From Alteromonas sp. LOR (GTDB lineage: Bacteria > Pseudomonadota > Gammaproteobacteria > Enterobacterales > Alteromonadaceae), in NCBI RefSeq assembly GCF_000753865.1, contig NZ_JQFW01000015.1, positions 62,001 through 126,000 of the forward strand: DNA of 64,000 bases. Direction: 5' to 3'. Each line of letters opens with the position of its first letter. Position 1 is the first letter of the stretch. Below are positions 44,556-53,309 of the stretch, piece after piece. The translations under genes and the position numbers were made by a program. Below the pieces are notes generated by a model. That model searched no databases. It was given only the letters and a program-made list of their open reading frames with translations, and had not been told where the DNA came from.

Positions 44556-45032
44556 ATGACAACCAAGCGCTTCTACGTTTTATTGCTACTATGCGGACTC
44601 TGTTTTGCCGCTAGCAATGCGAGTGCGCGTGAAAGAAGTGTGGAATCTAACTTTGGTCCCATTCATTTTAAAAGCGCAAAGATGGCAAACTGGCAGCTGA
44701 AAAGCCGCTACAGACCACATTCCATCACAGAAACCCATCAGTACGACAGTAGCTTTACCTACCCCGCCGGTTCGCAAACGTCTGTGAGTGCCAAACGCAG
44801 TTTTAATACGCGCTTACCTCAACATGTTTACGCCACGTACAATACGAAAAACACGGCATTTAGTCATTACGCAGAGTGGCTGTATGTTCCAACAGATATA
44901 GGCACGTTTACCCGATTAGGATGGCTTTTAGGCGATAATAAAGGGTTGAACATGGCAGTAGAAATTGAACATCGGCAGGTTGGAGAAGAAGAAAACATGG
45001 CGCTTTCTCTAGGTGTGCATTACCTCTTTTAA
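44556..45032 (+). CDS. Exported protein of unknown function
   Basis: A 158-residue protein when started at ATG 44556 (MTTKRF). The signal peptide 'FYVLLLLCGLCFAASNASA' is clear. The mature part has repeated strand-forming segments ending in 'NMALSLGVHYLF', whose terminal Phe and alternating hydrophobics resemble an outer-membrane beta-strand signal, so it might be a small barrel or a surface-associated protein. No family is recognised. The frame extends upstream to 44529, but this would bury the signal peptide behind a charged stretch. Confidence 0.55.
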   Translation: MTTKRFYVLLLLCGLCFAASNASARERSVESNFGPIHFKSAKMANWQLKSRYRPHSITETHQYDSSFTYPAGSQTSVSAKRSFNTRLPQHVYATYNTKNTAFSHYAEWLYVPTDIGTFTRLGWLLGDNKGLNMAVEIEHRQVGEEENMALSLGVHYLF

Positions 45033-45102
45033 GGGGTTGTGTTTCAAAGGTAGGCTCTTAGTTCGTTTTGGCTTTATTTGTTTTCCCTTATTTGTCTTGC
45101 CC

Positions 45103-45636
45103 TTATTTACATTGTTTAGGCGACTGGTGAGCCTTTTTACTGGCCTTAATCTGAGTTTGTATAAACGTTTGCTGAATTAAATAGGCGTCGGCACTAGCTC
45201 TATGTCGCTGGGTATCTAAATTCACTGATAAATCATCCTTCACCTCATGCCACATGTTCATCTGCGGCTCGCTCAAAATGTATTCCATTGCCCTGCACGT
45301 AAACGCCATCTCAACCTGAGCGGCGCTAAACAGCTTTATCAACCATGGGTTATCAACCACCCAACCGTCACTGTACACTATGGTATTGCCTAAAAAGTGA
45401 TTAAGCTCGTGACACACTCTCACAGGCTCAACGCCGCGAGTGTGAAGCATCTCTCTTGTTATACCGTGCAGTTGTTCGGCTTTATCATCCCAGTGGATCC
45501 ACGAATCAAACGGGCGGATCAATTTACACCACTTTGCACCATCATAGCGCACGATGCCGACTTCAATGGGGTAACTCGCCGCCCCAAAACCACTTGCTTC
45601 AACATCGACGATAGAAGGGAGCCATCTATTTTGCAC
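45103..45636 (-). CDS. DEDDh-type 3'-5' exonuclease-like protein
   Basis: A 177-residue protein with the RNase T/DnaQ-like layout: Exo I 'SIVDVEASGFG' (Asp11 and Glu13), 'WDDKAEQLHGITREMLHTRG' (typical of DnaQ-like proteins), a degenerate Exo II at 'VYSDGWVVDNPWL' and Exo III 'HRASADAYLIQQ' with the His-x4-Asp. It should cut single-stranded DNA or RNA 3' ends if active; substrate unknown. The start is GTG with GGAG five nt upstream. The C-terminal tail is basic. Alone on its strand. Confidence 0.75.
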   Translation of the reverse strand: MQNRWLPSIVDVEASGFGAASYPIEVGIVRYDGAKWCKLIRPFDSWIHWDDKAEQLHGITREMLHTRGVEPVRVCHELNHFLGNTIVYSDGWVVDNPWLIKLFSAAQVEMAFTCRAMEYILSEPQMNMWHEVKDDLSVNLDTQRHRASADAYLIQQTFIQTQIKASKKAHQSPKQCK

Positions 45637-45976
45637 TTTTTCTCCGCATAATTAATTACTAGCACGTTATATTGCTGACACACTGCACCTGTATCTTAAA
45701 GGGTAGCAGTACATTTTTCTTTTAGGCTACTAAAAGCCGACTCAGCCGAATATACGCACTTTTTCTTATTTTTTACTTCTAGCATCGCAATAGTAGAATC
45801 ATGCCACTTTTCATCATCGTTAATTTGCACTACTCTGACCACATGGGTTGCGTTTAAAGCGTCTCGCTTATTAATAAACAATACCTAAAAACGTCTAAAC
45901 AAACGATGCAAGCGCTGTTGATGGAATCTTTAGTCTTTTTTATAAATGATGCAGTGTTTACGAGCGACTTTTTACG
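45637..45976. other. Intergenic region without a supported gene
   Basis: About 340 bp between the divergent exonuclease-like and binding-protein genes. A 61-codon minus frame was examined and rejected. No hairpin or operator was recognised. Confidence 0.45.
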
Positions 45977-46735
45977 ATGTGGATGGACCCAGTGAAACGA
46001 CGAATATATCGAATTTTAGTAAAGATGTTGCTGCTCTCGTTAGCCTCTTCAGCCTGTATTGCCAAGGAATCGCTGAGATATAATCTAGGTACTTCAGGCA
46101 GCTCAATACCCTATGAAAATGCGGTGGACTCTCTTCGTCCTGGCATAATGGTTGAATTACTACCATTAATTATGGACACTGCCGGGTTTAAAACCGAAAA
46201 AGTTATGCTATCCACAAAGCGAGCTGCGCAGGCGTTTAAAAATGGGGCACTCGATTTTGACTTTTTCAGCCCAGAATGGGTGCCATCAAATGAAGCAAAC
46301 GGTAACTTTGTTTTCACCGACCCTATTATCGACGTAACAGAGTACTTTATTACCCTTCCAGAAAATGTAGACCGTTATCACACTCGTAACCAAATTCGTA
46401 AAGACAGTATTGTTGGTACCGTAGAAGGCTACGTTTATTTTGACGCTGATACCTTTACGCCTCTCGCCTTTCAATCGGAAAGTGACCTCATATTGGCCTT
46501 GCGTAATCAACGGATAGAAGTGGCAATTATGGAAGAGGCCGTTGCTCGCTATTGGTCTGCTAAACACGGTGTTGAAATTAGTTTAGGCGCTATTCACACC
46601 AAAGGCTCCCTCGCCCTTCGTTTGCATAGCCGACATAAAGATAAGATAGGCACGTTGAATAACGCCATAAAGAAGTTAAGAGCTGAGGAGAGGATTCAAT
46701 CAATAATCGACAAATACGCCGATTTCTCTATCTAA
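45977..46735 (+). CDS. Periplasmic solute-binding protein, family 3-like
   Basis: A 252-residue protein with an N-terminal signal ('LVKMLLLSLASSACIAKES') and the two-lobe fold of small-solute binding proteins: 'LRYNLGTSGSSIPYENA', 'PGIMVELLPLIMDTAGFKTE', 'FVFTDPIIDVTEYFITLP' and 'LNNAIKKLRAEERIQSIIDK' at the end, typical of amino-acid type SBP. No permease or ATPase genes are nearby, which is common for orphan binding proteins in marine gammaproteobacteria that feed two-component or c-di-GMP sensors. Start ATG 45977; a later ATG at 46025 would shorten the signal. Ligand unknown. Confidence 0.75.
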   Translation: MWMDPVKRRIYRILVKMLLLSLASSACIAKESLRYNLGTSGSSIPYENAVDSLRPGIMVELLPLIMDTAGFKTEKVMLSTKRAAQAFKNGALDFDFFSPEWVPSNEANGNFVFTDPIIDVTEYFITLPENVDRYHTRNQIRKDSIVGTVEGYVYFDADTFTPLAFQSESDLILALRNQRIEVAIMEEAVARYWSAKHGVEISLGAIHTKGSLALRLHSRHKDKIGTLNNAIKKLRAEERIQSIIDKYADFSI

Positions 46736-46922
46736 CTGCCAGATAGCAGCTATCGGGCTATGTTTGCCAACGAGTTAATGTCTTGCTATTACCTTGCAAA
46801 GAAGCTTTTAAAAAGAGCGTTCACGAAAGGTTAAATAAAGGCTTAATCGCCTTATCGCCGCGCAAAACGTATATGCCGACGAAAGTGGTAAACAACGTGA
46901 TTACGTTGCTCACAAAAATAAA

Positions 46923-47273
46923 GGTGGAGTTGGCCGATAAGCCGGGTTCTGTCGTGGGCAACCATTCCTCTAGATCAGCAATTACTCACTGATTCAAGCA
47001 ACCTACCCGATCCCCATGCGGGCCACACGTTAAGGGATCCTATTTGGTCTTGCTCCGGGTGGAGTTTACCTCGCCACACTCTGTTACCAGAGGTGCGGTG
47101 CGCTCTTACCGCACCCTTTCAGCCTTACCGGCATGTAAACATGCTTAGGCGGTCTTCTCTCTGCTGCACTTGTCGTCGGCTCACGCCGCCCAGACGTTAT
47201 CTGGCACCCTGCCCTTTGGAGCCCGGACTTTCCTCCCCTTTCTTGCGAAAGCGGCGATTGCCTGGCCAACTCC
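46923..47273 (-). ncRNA. rnpB: RNase P RNA, bacterial class A
   Basis: The minus strand reads as a complete class A RNase P RNA, the catalytic subunit that trims tRNA 5' ends. The P1 helix pairs GGAGTTGGCC near 47273 with GGCCAACTCC near 46926. Inside are the invariant GAGGAAAGTCCGGGCTCC-like block (about 47225), GGTAAACTCCACCCGG-like P10/11 region (about 47065) and the 3' block ACAGAACCCGGCTTATCGG (about 46934-46952). Ends are set from P1 and are good to a few bases. Frames on the plus strand in this stretch are artefacts. Confidence 0.96.
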
Positions 47274-47309
47274 GCGGCGCATTCTACAGTAAGCCAACAT
47301 TAATAGCGA

Positions 47310-47350
47310 TAGGGCGTGTTGATCTTTGCTGTACCTTTGTGCAGCGGTCT
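47310..47350. mobile_element. Solo end of the MITE-like element
   Basis: TAGGGCGTGTTGATCTTTG and the following bases match the left end of the element at 49808-49848 in about 37 of 41 positions, including the distal GCAGCGGTCT. No matching right end was found nearby, so this is a truncated or decayed copy lying 37 bp upstream of the rnpB 5' end. Confidence 0.7.
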
Positions 47351-47464
47351 ATTTGCCATCGGTAACAGCCTTTAGATAAAAAATGCAGCTTCATCTTTAT
47401 TTGTAATCGTTTCGGCTTCTACCGTAGAATCAAGCCATTCATTTTTTTATAAGCGTATCAATTG

Positions 47465-48262
47465 ATGTTTACTCTAGCTAAATCAAACTCTTTGCGAGTA
47501 GCGGGTGTTTTAGGTCTGTTAATGGCCGGCACAGTGCAGGCCACTGTAGTTGAAGTACGAACCGCACTAGGCAACGTACAAATAAACCTTTTCGATGAAA
47601 AGACTCCTGAAACCGTCGAGAACTTTTTGGACTATGTAAACTCAGGAGCCTATGCAAACACAGTGGTACATCGTTTAGAGCCAGGCTTCGTCGCGCAAAG
47701 CGGCGGTTTTGTTTATAACGGTATGTTTCCTCTTGATAGCGTACCCACAGGAACGCCTGTTATTAATGAGCCTTTGTTATCTAACGTTCGCGGCACTATT
47801 GCAATGGCAAAGCTTGCCAGTTCACCAGATAGCGCCACATCACAATGGTTTATTAACTTATCTGACAACAGCGCAAACCTAGATGTGCAAAATGGCGGGT
47901 TTACCGTGTTTGGCCAAGTGTTAGGTAATGGCATGGAGGTACTTGATGCTATTGAAGACCTACCACGTTTTAATTTAGGCGCTGCAGCGGACTCTATTCC
48001 GCTGCAAGACTATACCAGCGCCGATGCGAATAATGATGTTGAGGTAACAGGCGACAACTTGGTGATTATTACTGACGTAGTAGTGACAGATAGCGCAACG
48101 GTGACCAATCCAGATATTATTCCTGTTGAAAATACGCTGATAGACGCAGTCTCTCCAGATGTTCCAGGCTCTGGCAACAGTTCGTCTGGCGGAGGAAGCT
48201 TAGGCTTTTTCTTACTGAGCTTAGCGCTGGTATGTCGCTGCGTTAAGTTTAAGCGCTCATAA
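47465..48262 (+). CDS. Exported cyclophilin-type prolyl isomerase with GlyGly-CTERM tail
   Basis: A 265-residue peptidyl-prolyl cis-trans isomerase. The signal peptide ends at 'GTVQA', then a cyclophilin domain of the short bacterial type follows ('NLFDEKTPETVENFLDYVNS', 'TVVHRLEPGFVAQSGG', 'TIAMAKLASSPDSATSQWFI', 'FTVFGQVLGNGMEVLDAI'). The C-terminus, about 235-265, has 'GNSSSGGGSLG', a hydrophobic segment 'FFLLSLALVC' and basic 'RCVKFKRS': the GlyGly-CTERM pattern recognised by rhombosortase. So the protein is probably cleaved and released or attached at the surface. No rhombosortase gene is in the window. ATG 47465 rather than the preceding TTG. Confidence 0.88.
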   Translation: MFTLAKSNSLRVAGVLGLLMAGTVQATVVEVRTALGNVQINLFDEKTPETVENFLDYVNSGAYANTVVHRLEPGFVAQSGGFVYNGMFPLDSVPTGTPVINEPLLSNVRGTIAMAKLASSPDSATSQWFINLSDNSANLDVQNGGFTVFGQVLGNGMEVLDAIEDLPRFNLGAAADSIPLQDYTSADANNDVEVTGDNLVIITDVVVTDSATVTNPDIIPVENTLIDAVSPDVPGSGNSSSGGGSLGFFLLSLALVCRCVKFKRS

Positions 48263-48278
48263 ACTTCTAGCTGCTTTT

Positions 48279-48352
48279 GCAAAGCCTTTAGCTTCAATGG
48301 AAAGCCTTTAGCGCTACTGTAGAGCCTTTAACTATAAAAAAAGCATTTAGCG
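48279..48352. repeat. Degenerate about 20-bp tandem repeats after the cyclophilin gene
   Basis: The string AAGCCTTTAGC recurs with drift about every 20-22 bp (48280, 48301, 48322 and as GCATTTAGCG near 48343) directly after the cyclophilin stop codon. Likely slippage-derived. Confidence 0.6.
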
Positions 48353-48359
48353 GCCAAAT

Positions 48360-48394
48360 AAAAAGCCACCTCTTGGTAAGAGGTGGCTTTTTTA
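48360..48394. terminator. Terminator between cyclophilin and dehydrogenase genes
   Basis: Perfect 15-bp arms, AAAAAGCCACCTCTT (48360-48374) and AAGAGGTGGCTTTTT (48378-48392), with loop GGT. It is bidirectional and fits both convergent genes. Confidence 0.9.
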
Positions 48395-48446
48395 GTATTG
48401 CGAAAAATGGCTTCTTCTAAACTCAAGTCAGCCTTATCAACAACAT

Positions 48447-49574
48447 CTATTTCTGAGGATTGATTAAATACTTTTCGCCGGTTTTCTTTGCATTATATTG
48501 AGCTATTCTTTCAGGCTGCAATGCCTCTTCTAAGCTTAATACATCAGTAAAGTCGCTCTTAAACGTGGTGTTAATTTCATTTGCCACGCGATGGTGTAGC
48601 GCACCCACTTTTTCAGGGGCTAATTTGCCTAAGAAGCGCATTAATAGCCACCCGCCAATTCCCCAAGTCATGCCATAGGCACGGTTTAAGATAGTAGGTG
48701 AAAAGTCTAGGCCGCCGTAAATATACACTTGTTTGTTGGCGTCTGAGCCGTAGGTATTAAAACCTTCAGCGTCTTTGCTTCCAACCGCTTCCATTGCCGT
48801 TAGAATGTCGCTAACCAACTCGCCCCCACCAATGGCATCAAACGCCAATGTGGCACCGGTTGCTTCAATGGCTTTGTAGAGGTCTTTTTTAAAGCTATCG
48901 CTTGACGAATTGCATACGTATTTTGCGCCAATTTCAGTCAATAAATCAGCTTGAGACTGCTTGCGTACTATATTGACCAAAGGCACGCCTTCGGCAATAC
49001 AAATTTTGTTTAGCATAATACCTAAGTTAGAGGCCGCTGCGGTGTGAACCAATGCACTATGTCCTTCCATGCGCATAGTTTCAACCATACCCAAGGCCGT
49101 CAGCGGGTTAACAAACGATGACGCAGCTTGCTGCGGCGTAGTCTCTTCTTTATGAACGATACACGCTTGAACCGGCACGCAGCAGTACTGCGCAAAACAG
49201 GCACCTGATAGTACCGCGACCGTTTTACCCAACATAGATTGAGCTGCTTCACTTTCACCGGCAGCCACTACCACGCCAGCACCTTCATTACCGATAGGTA
49301 ATGACATGTCCAAGCGAGATTTTATACGAGGTAGTAAACCGGGGTGCACGGGTGCCGTTAGCTGACCCTTGTCTGCATCGAAGGTCGCTTCATTCAAATT
49401 TGCTGGGCCAAACATAGGCCACATATCCGACGGATTGATAGGTGTGGCTTCAATTTTAACAACAACCTGGTGCGCTTTTGGCTCAGGAATATCCGAGTCA
49501 ACGAGGTTAATTTCTAGCTGACCTTGCGAAGTAATTTTTGTTAGTAGTTGTTTTGATGTTGTCACAGTAATCAT
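48447..49574 (-). CDS. Zinc-type alcohol dehydrogenase-like / quinone oxidoreductase family protein
   Basis: A 375-residue medium-chain dehydrogenase/reductase. The GroES-like N-terminal half has 'VVVKIEATPINPSDMWPM' and 'LPIGNEGAGVVVAAG', the latter the conserved hinge of the family. The Rossmann half has 'SALVHTAAASNLGIMLNKIC' and 'ATLAFDAIGGGELVSDIL'. Cofactor is probably NADPH as in quinone oxidoreductases; the structural-zinc cysteine cluster is absent. The 'PSDMWPMFGPAN' insert is typical of a subgroup whose substrate is unknown. Monocistronic, ending at a shared terminator. Confidence 0.85.
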   Translation of the reverse strand: MITVTTSKQLLTKITSQGQLEINLVDSDIPEPKAHQVVVKIEATPINPSDMWPMFGPANLNEATFDADKGQLTAPVHPGLLPRIKSRLDMSLPIGNEGAGVVVAAGESEAAQSMLGKTVAVLSGACFAQYCCVPVQACIVHKEETTPQQAASSFVNPLTALGMVETMRMEGHSALVHTAAASNLGIMLNKICIAEGVPLVNIVRKQSQADLLTEIGAKYVCNSSSDSFKKDLYKAIEATGATLAFDAIGGGELVSDILTAMEAVGSKDAEGFNTYGSDANKQVYIYGGLDFSPTILNRAYGMTWGIGGWLLMRFLGKLAPEKVGALHHRVANEINTTFKSDFTDVLSLEEALQPERIAQYNAKKTGEKYLINPQK

Positions 49575-49807
49575 TCTCCGTGTAATTATTTTGAGTAATA
49601 GCGTTTGCTTATAACCTTACGCTAGCACTAAGAAAAGCTGCACGCGAATCACTTAGGTGGATAGGCAACCATAAGAATTTTATCGGTATACGGTGCTAAC
49701 TGGAGTACTTGTGCAGTCAGTTGTACTTTACAAAAACGTACTGTCGTCTCTTTCTAAAACCACCAGCAACTTGTGCCTACTATCAATAGTTACTATTGTA
49801 GAGCGAC
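49575..49807. other. Spacer upstream of the dehydrogenase gene
   Basis: About 230 bp before the MITE-like element. It must contain the promoter of the minus-strand dehydrogenase gene. No operator, hairpin or coding frame was recognised. Confidence 0.4.
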
Positions 49808-50074
49808 TAGGGCGTGTTGCTCTTTGATGTACATTTTTGCAGCGGTCTGTGAGCTATTTAGACAAGGCGAACGGTTGAAGGTCTAGCGGGCTAAATCGAA
49901 ACCATTCAACGCAGGATAAATAGCTCACAGGCGCTGCCCGAAGGGGGCGTTATGGAAGCATTTTACTCTTTGTCACAGTCCTTTGACTTAGCCCACTAGG
50001 CCTACAGGACTGTTCCGCGATTAAAATGCTTCCATTTAGCCCAAAAATCGTACAAAAAAGATCAACACGCCCTA
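49808..50074. mobile_element. MITE-like element, 267 bp, with terminal inverted repeats
   Basis: Left end TAGGGCGTGTTGCTCTTTG (49808 on) and right end CAAAAAAGATCAACACGCCCTA (up to 50074; core 18 bp) are inverted repeats, matching at about 22 of 25 bp. No transposase gene is inside. The interior is two long hairpins: GTGAGCTATTTA (49849-49860) with TAAATAGCTCAC (49917-49928), and ATGGAAGCATTTTA (49952-49965) with TAAAATGCTTCCAT (50022-50035), the latter with an inner ACAGTCCT/AGGACTGT pair. The flanking TA may be the target duplication. The right end lies 35 bp before the M16 peptidase start, so it may carry promoter elements. The parent transposon is not in the window. Confidence 0.8.
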
Positions 50075-50109
50075 CCATCCACTCAAGAATAAATAGAAGG
50101 GATTACTCC

Positions 50110-52977
50110 ATGAAAGCAGGTACTTACCTCTTTGGTATTATTGCTTTGGCAACTGCGGTAACCGCATGTGCTCCTACTGCACCATCCTCTAAGGATAGTG
50201 TAAAAAAAGAAGTGAAGGCCGATGAGCCAGGTCTTAATATCGAATACGAGAAATATCAGTTAGACAATGGTTTAACGGTCATTTTGCATGAAGATAAGTC
50301 TGACCCTATTGTCTCGCTTGCCACCGTGGTACACGTTGGCTCCAACAGAGAAAAACCTGGAAGAACAGGGTTTGCCCACTTCTTTGAACACATGGCCTTT
50401 AACGATTCTGAAAATGTGCCTAAAGGCGCTAATCGCAAAATGATCCCTGAATTAGGTGGGAGTCGAAATGGCGGCACCTGGAGTGACGGTACTATTTACT
50501 ACGAAGTGGTGCCAAAAGATGCGTTTGATAAGCTGCTTTGGATAGACTCAGACCGTTTAGGCTTTATGATCAATACGGTTACCGAGCCTACTCTTGAGCG
50601 CGAAAAACAGGTGGTGAAAAATGAAAAACGTCAGCGCGTGGACAACCGCCCTTACGGCCATACCGACCACGTTATTCGCAAAGCGCTTTACCCCGCTGAA
50701 CACCCTTACAGCTGGACGGTTATTGGCGATTTAGAAGACTTACAGGCAGCTACGCTGGAAGATGTAAAAGGCTTTTACAACGAGTTTTATACCCCATCAA
50801 ACGTAACGCTAGTGATTGCCGGTGATATCGACATTGAAGCAACAAAAGAAAAAGTGGCTTATTGGTTTGGCGAAATTGATGCCGGCAAGTCGGTGGCGCC
50901 TATAGAGCCTAAGCCAGTGTCGTTAGATAGGGATATTACTTTGGTGCATGAAGATAATTTTGCTCGCCTTCCTGAAATTAGAATTACGCTACCTACTGTT
51001 GAACAGTATCATCCTGACGCATACGCTCTTGATATGCTTGGCGAATTATTGGCAGGGTCTAAAGACACACCGCTATACGAGTTACTCGTTACTGAAAAGC
51101 AAGTGGCTCCAAATGTATCGGCTTATCACTCTGCGCAGGAAGTTGCTGGTACGTTCACATTGCGAGTACGAGCAAATTCAGGTCAACCTTTAGATGAAGT
51201 CCATGCCCTTGTTAAACAAGGTTTAGCTACTTTCAAAGACAAAGGCGTTACCGATGCTCAGCTGACTCGCATACGCGCGCAAACCGAAACCGCGTTTTAT
51301 GAACAGTTTGAAAGCATTCTTAACAAGTCCCTTCAGCTTGGAATATACAATGAGTATGCACAATCTCCTGATTTTTATCATACTGAAATTGCGCAGATTA
51401 ACAGTGTCACAACCGAAGACATCATGCGTGTATTTAACCAGTATGTGCTAAACAAGCCTGCCGTTATTACCAACTTCGTTCCTAAAGGCAAAATTGAACT
51501 TGCTATGGACAACGCCACTAAGGCAAACGTGGTTGAAGAGCAAATTATAGAAGGGGCAGAAAAGGAGTTTAACGAGTCGGATAACGTCGCATTCAAGCGC
51601 ACTAACACCAACAACGATCGCAGTGAACCCGCACTAACAGACCTGCCTGCTATTAACGTACCTGATGTGTGGCAGCATACTACTGAATTAGGTATTAATG
51701 CTTATGGTATTGAAGATACCGAGCTGCCATTAGTGAATTTCAGCATGCGTTTCCCGGGTGGCCAGCTGCTAGACGCAAGCGGTAAGGAAGGCACATCAGC
51801 GCTACTTGCCGATATGTTATTTGAGGGTACTGAAAAAAGAACGGCGGCAGAGTTTGAACAAGCACTTGGTCTACTTGGTGCGTCGGTTAACGTAAGTGCA
51901 TCGAAGTACGATATTACGCTTCGAGGAAGTGTGCTCGCTAAAAACTACCGCGAGACAATGGCGTTGGTCTCTGAAATGCTAACTATGCCTGCTTTTAAAC
52001 AAGCTGATTTTGATAGAATAAAACAAGCTCAGCTGACGAACATCAAGCAGAGCTTAAGTAACCCATCGCGCACAGCATTCAACGTTTTCTCTACCAAACT
52101 TTACGGCGATAATCACCCATTAGGCGTTGCCACAGGTGGAACGCTCACCAGTATCGATACCATTACATTGGACGATGTTGAGGCCTATTACGCAGCTAAC
52201 ATTAAGCCGCTAGGTAGCCAATACCATAGTGTGGGTGCAGTCGATAAAGCGTCGGTCATTGCCGCACTTTCTTCGTTCAGCGATTGGTCTGGTGCAACGG
52301 CTTCACTGCCTAAGCTAAAACCTGCCGTTACATCGGCAGATAGCCGCGTGTTCTTTATTGATATTCCAGATGCAAAGCAATCTGTTATCTATATGGGCAA
52401 GCTGCTTCCAAATGCACAAAACGACGACATTTACCCCATTGAATATGCCAACACATCACTTGGCGGTGGAATTAGCGGACGTTTAGCTCAAACATTGAGA
52501 ATTGAGAAAGGCTACACCTACGGCGCTTATTCGTATGTAAGAGGCGGCCCTTATCATTCAGCATTTATTGCAAGTTCTCAGGTGAGAAGCAATGTAACTA
52601 AAGAATCGCTAGAGGAATTCAAACGTCTTGTGGGCGATTACAAAGACACCTTTGACCAGCAAGATTTGTCTGTCATGCAAAACATGGTGATTAAAGGCAA
52701 TGCGCGAGCGTTTGAAACCTTGGGAAGCAAGTTACGTATGCTAGAGGAGATTAGCGAATACAACCGCCCTGCTAATTACGTAGAGCTACAGCAAAACTAC
52801 GCACTAAATGCCAACTTAGATGAGGTGCATCGGGTTATCGAGCAGTATATGCAGGAGCCAGCCATGATTTATGTTATTGCGGGCGACGGTAATACTCAGC
52901 GAGAAAAGGTAGCTGCATTCGCGGCATCTCTAGACTCGCCTCTGGTAGAACTGGATATTCACGGTACTAAGCTCTAG
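50110..52977 (+). CDS. M16 family zinc metallopeptidase, lipoprotein
   Basis: A 955-residue two-part insulinase-like peptidase (pitrilysin type). The lipobox Cys20 in 'ALATAVTACAP' makes it a lipoprotein. The inverted zinc motif H-x-x-E-H is at His90, Glu93, His94 ('GFAHFFEHMAF'), with the downstream Glu in 'REKQVVKNEKRQ'. The second half carries the R/Y pair that binds substrate ('EKGYTYGAYSYVRGGPYHSA'). Both halves are complete. It should degrade peptides at the outer membrane or in the periplasm. The frame extends upstream to 50026 into the MITE-like element; the ATG at 50110 is chosen because it begins the signal peptide. Confidence 0.93.
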   Translation: MKAGTYLFGIIALATAVTACAPTAPSSKDSVKKEVKADEPGLNIEYEKYQLDNGLTVILHEDKSDPIVSLATVVHVGSNREKPGRTGFAHFFEHMAFNDSENVPKGANRKMIPELGGSRNGGTWSDGTIYYEVVPKDAFDKLLWIDSDRLGFMINTVTEPTLEREKQVVKNEKRQRVDNRPYGHTDHVIRKALYPAEHPYSWTVIGDLEDLQAATLEDVKGFYNEFYTPSNVTLVIAGDIDIEATKEKVAYWFGEIDAGKSVAPIEPKPVSLDRDITLVHEDNFARLPEIRITLPTVEQYHPDAYALDMLGELLAGSKDTPLYELLVTEKQVAPNVSAYHSAQEVAGTFTLRVRANSGQPLDEVHALVKQGLATFKDKGVTDAQLTRIRAQTETAFYEQFESILNKSLQLGIYNEYAQSPDFYHTEIAQINSVTTEDIMRVFNQYVLNKPAVITNFVPKGKIELAMDNATKANVVEEQIIEGAEKEFNESDNVAFKRTNTNNDRSEPALTDLPAINVPDVWQHTTELGINAYGIEDTELPLVNFSMRFPGGQLLDASGKEGTSALLADMLFEGTEKRTAAEFEQALGLLGASVNVSASKYDITLRGSVLAKNYRETMALVSEMLTMPAFKQADFDRIKQAQLTNIKQSLSNPSRTAFNVFSTKLYGDNHPLGVATGGTLTSIDTITLDDVEAYYAANIKPLGSQYHSVGAVDKASVIAALSSFSDWSGATASLPKLKPAVTSADSRVFFIDIPDAKQSVIYMGKLLPNAQNDDIYPIEYANTSLGGGISGRLAQTLRIEKGYTYGAYSYVRGGPYHSAFIASSQVRSNVTKESLEEFKRLVGDYKDTFDQQDLSVMQNMVIKGNARAFETLGSKLRMLEEISEYNRPANYVELQQNYALNANLDEVHRVIEQYMQEPAMIYVIAGDGNTQREKVAAFAASLDSPLVELDIHGTKL

Positions 52978-53309
52978 TTCGCTTTAGTACGCTTTAGTAT
53001 GCTTTAGACAGCCTAAATACACTGCAATACTGAGAATAAGCCGAAGGCTACAATGTGCCCTTCGGCTGTAGTAGTGAAAAGCCCTAGTACCAAAAGTGCG
53101 AGCATCAACAGTGCTAGTATCAAGAGCGCGACTACCTTAAGTCCCTAGCATCATAAAAGCATAGGGCCTTTTCTTTGTGTCGAGAAAGGCCTCAAGTTTA
53201 CAATTTACATGACAAAGATGATTTCCTTTTGCACATTCTTTTAGCAAACAGGGTAATTTTTGATAAACTCACCGCAGTATTTTTGAGAACACATAAACAG
53301 GAAACCCTA
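52978..53309. other. Spacer with repeats and hairpins before ilvE
   Basis: About 330 bp. It begins with three imperfect 11-mers (GCTTTAGTACG-like, 52981-53007), then a hairpin AGCCGAAGG (53039-53047) / CCTTCGGCT (53059-53067), then degenerate AGTGC/AGTATC repeats (53093-53131), and a CCCTA (53143-53147) / TAGGG (53162-53166) stem followed by CCTTTTCTTT that resembles a terminator. ilvE's ribosome site (AGGAAA) is at its end. Confidence 0.5.
53143..53175 (+). terminator. Weak terminator-like hairpin after the M16 peptidase gene
   Basis: CCCTA (53143-53147) and TAGGG (53162-53166) around a 14-nt loop, followed by CCTTTTCTTT. The stem is short, and it overlaps a second possible stem GGCCTTTTCT / AGAAAGGCC extending to about 53191. 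Confidence 0.45.

Noticed and set aside
47084..47365. Open frames of 61 and 90 codons over the rnpB region
   Set aside because: They lie on the RNase P RNA gene and have no protein-like composition.
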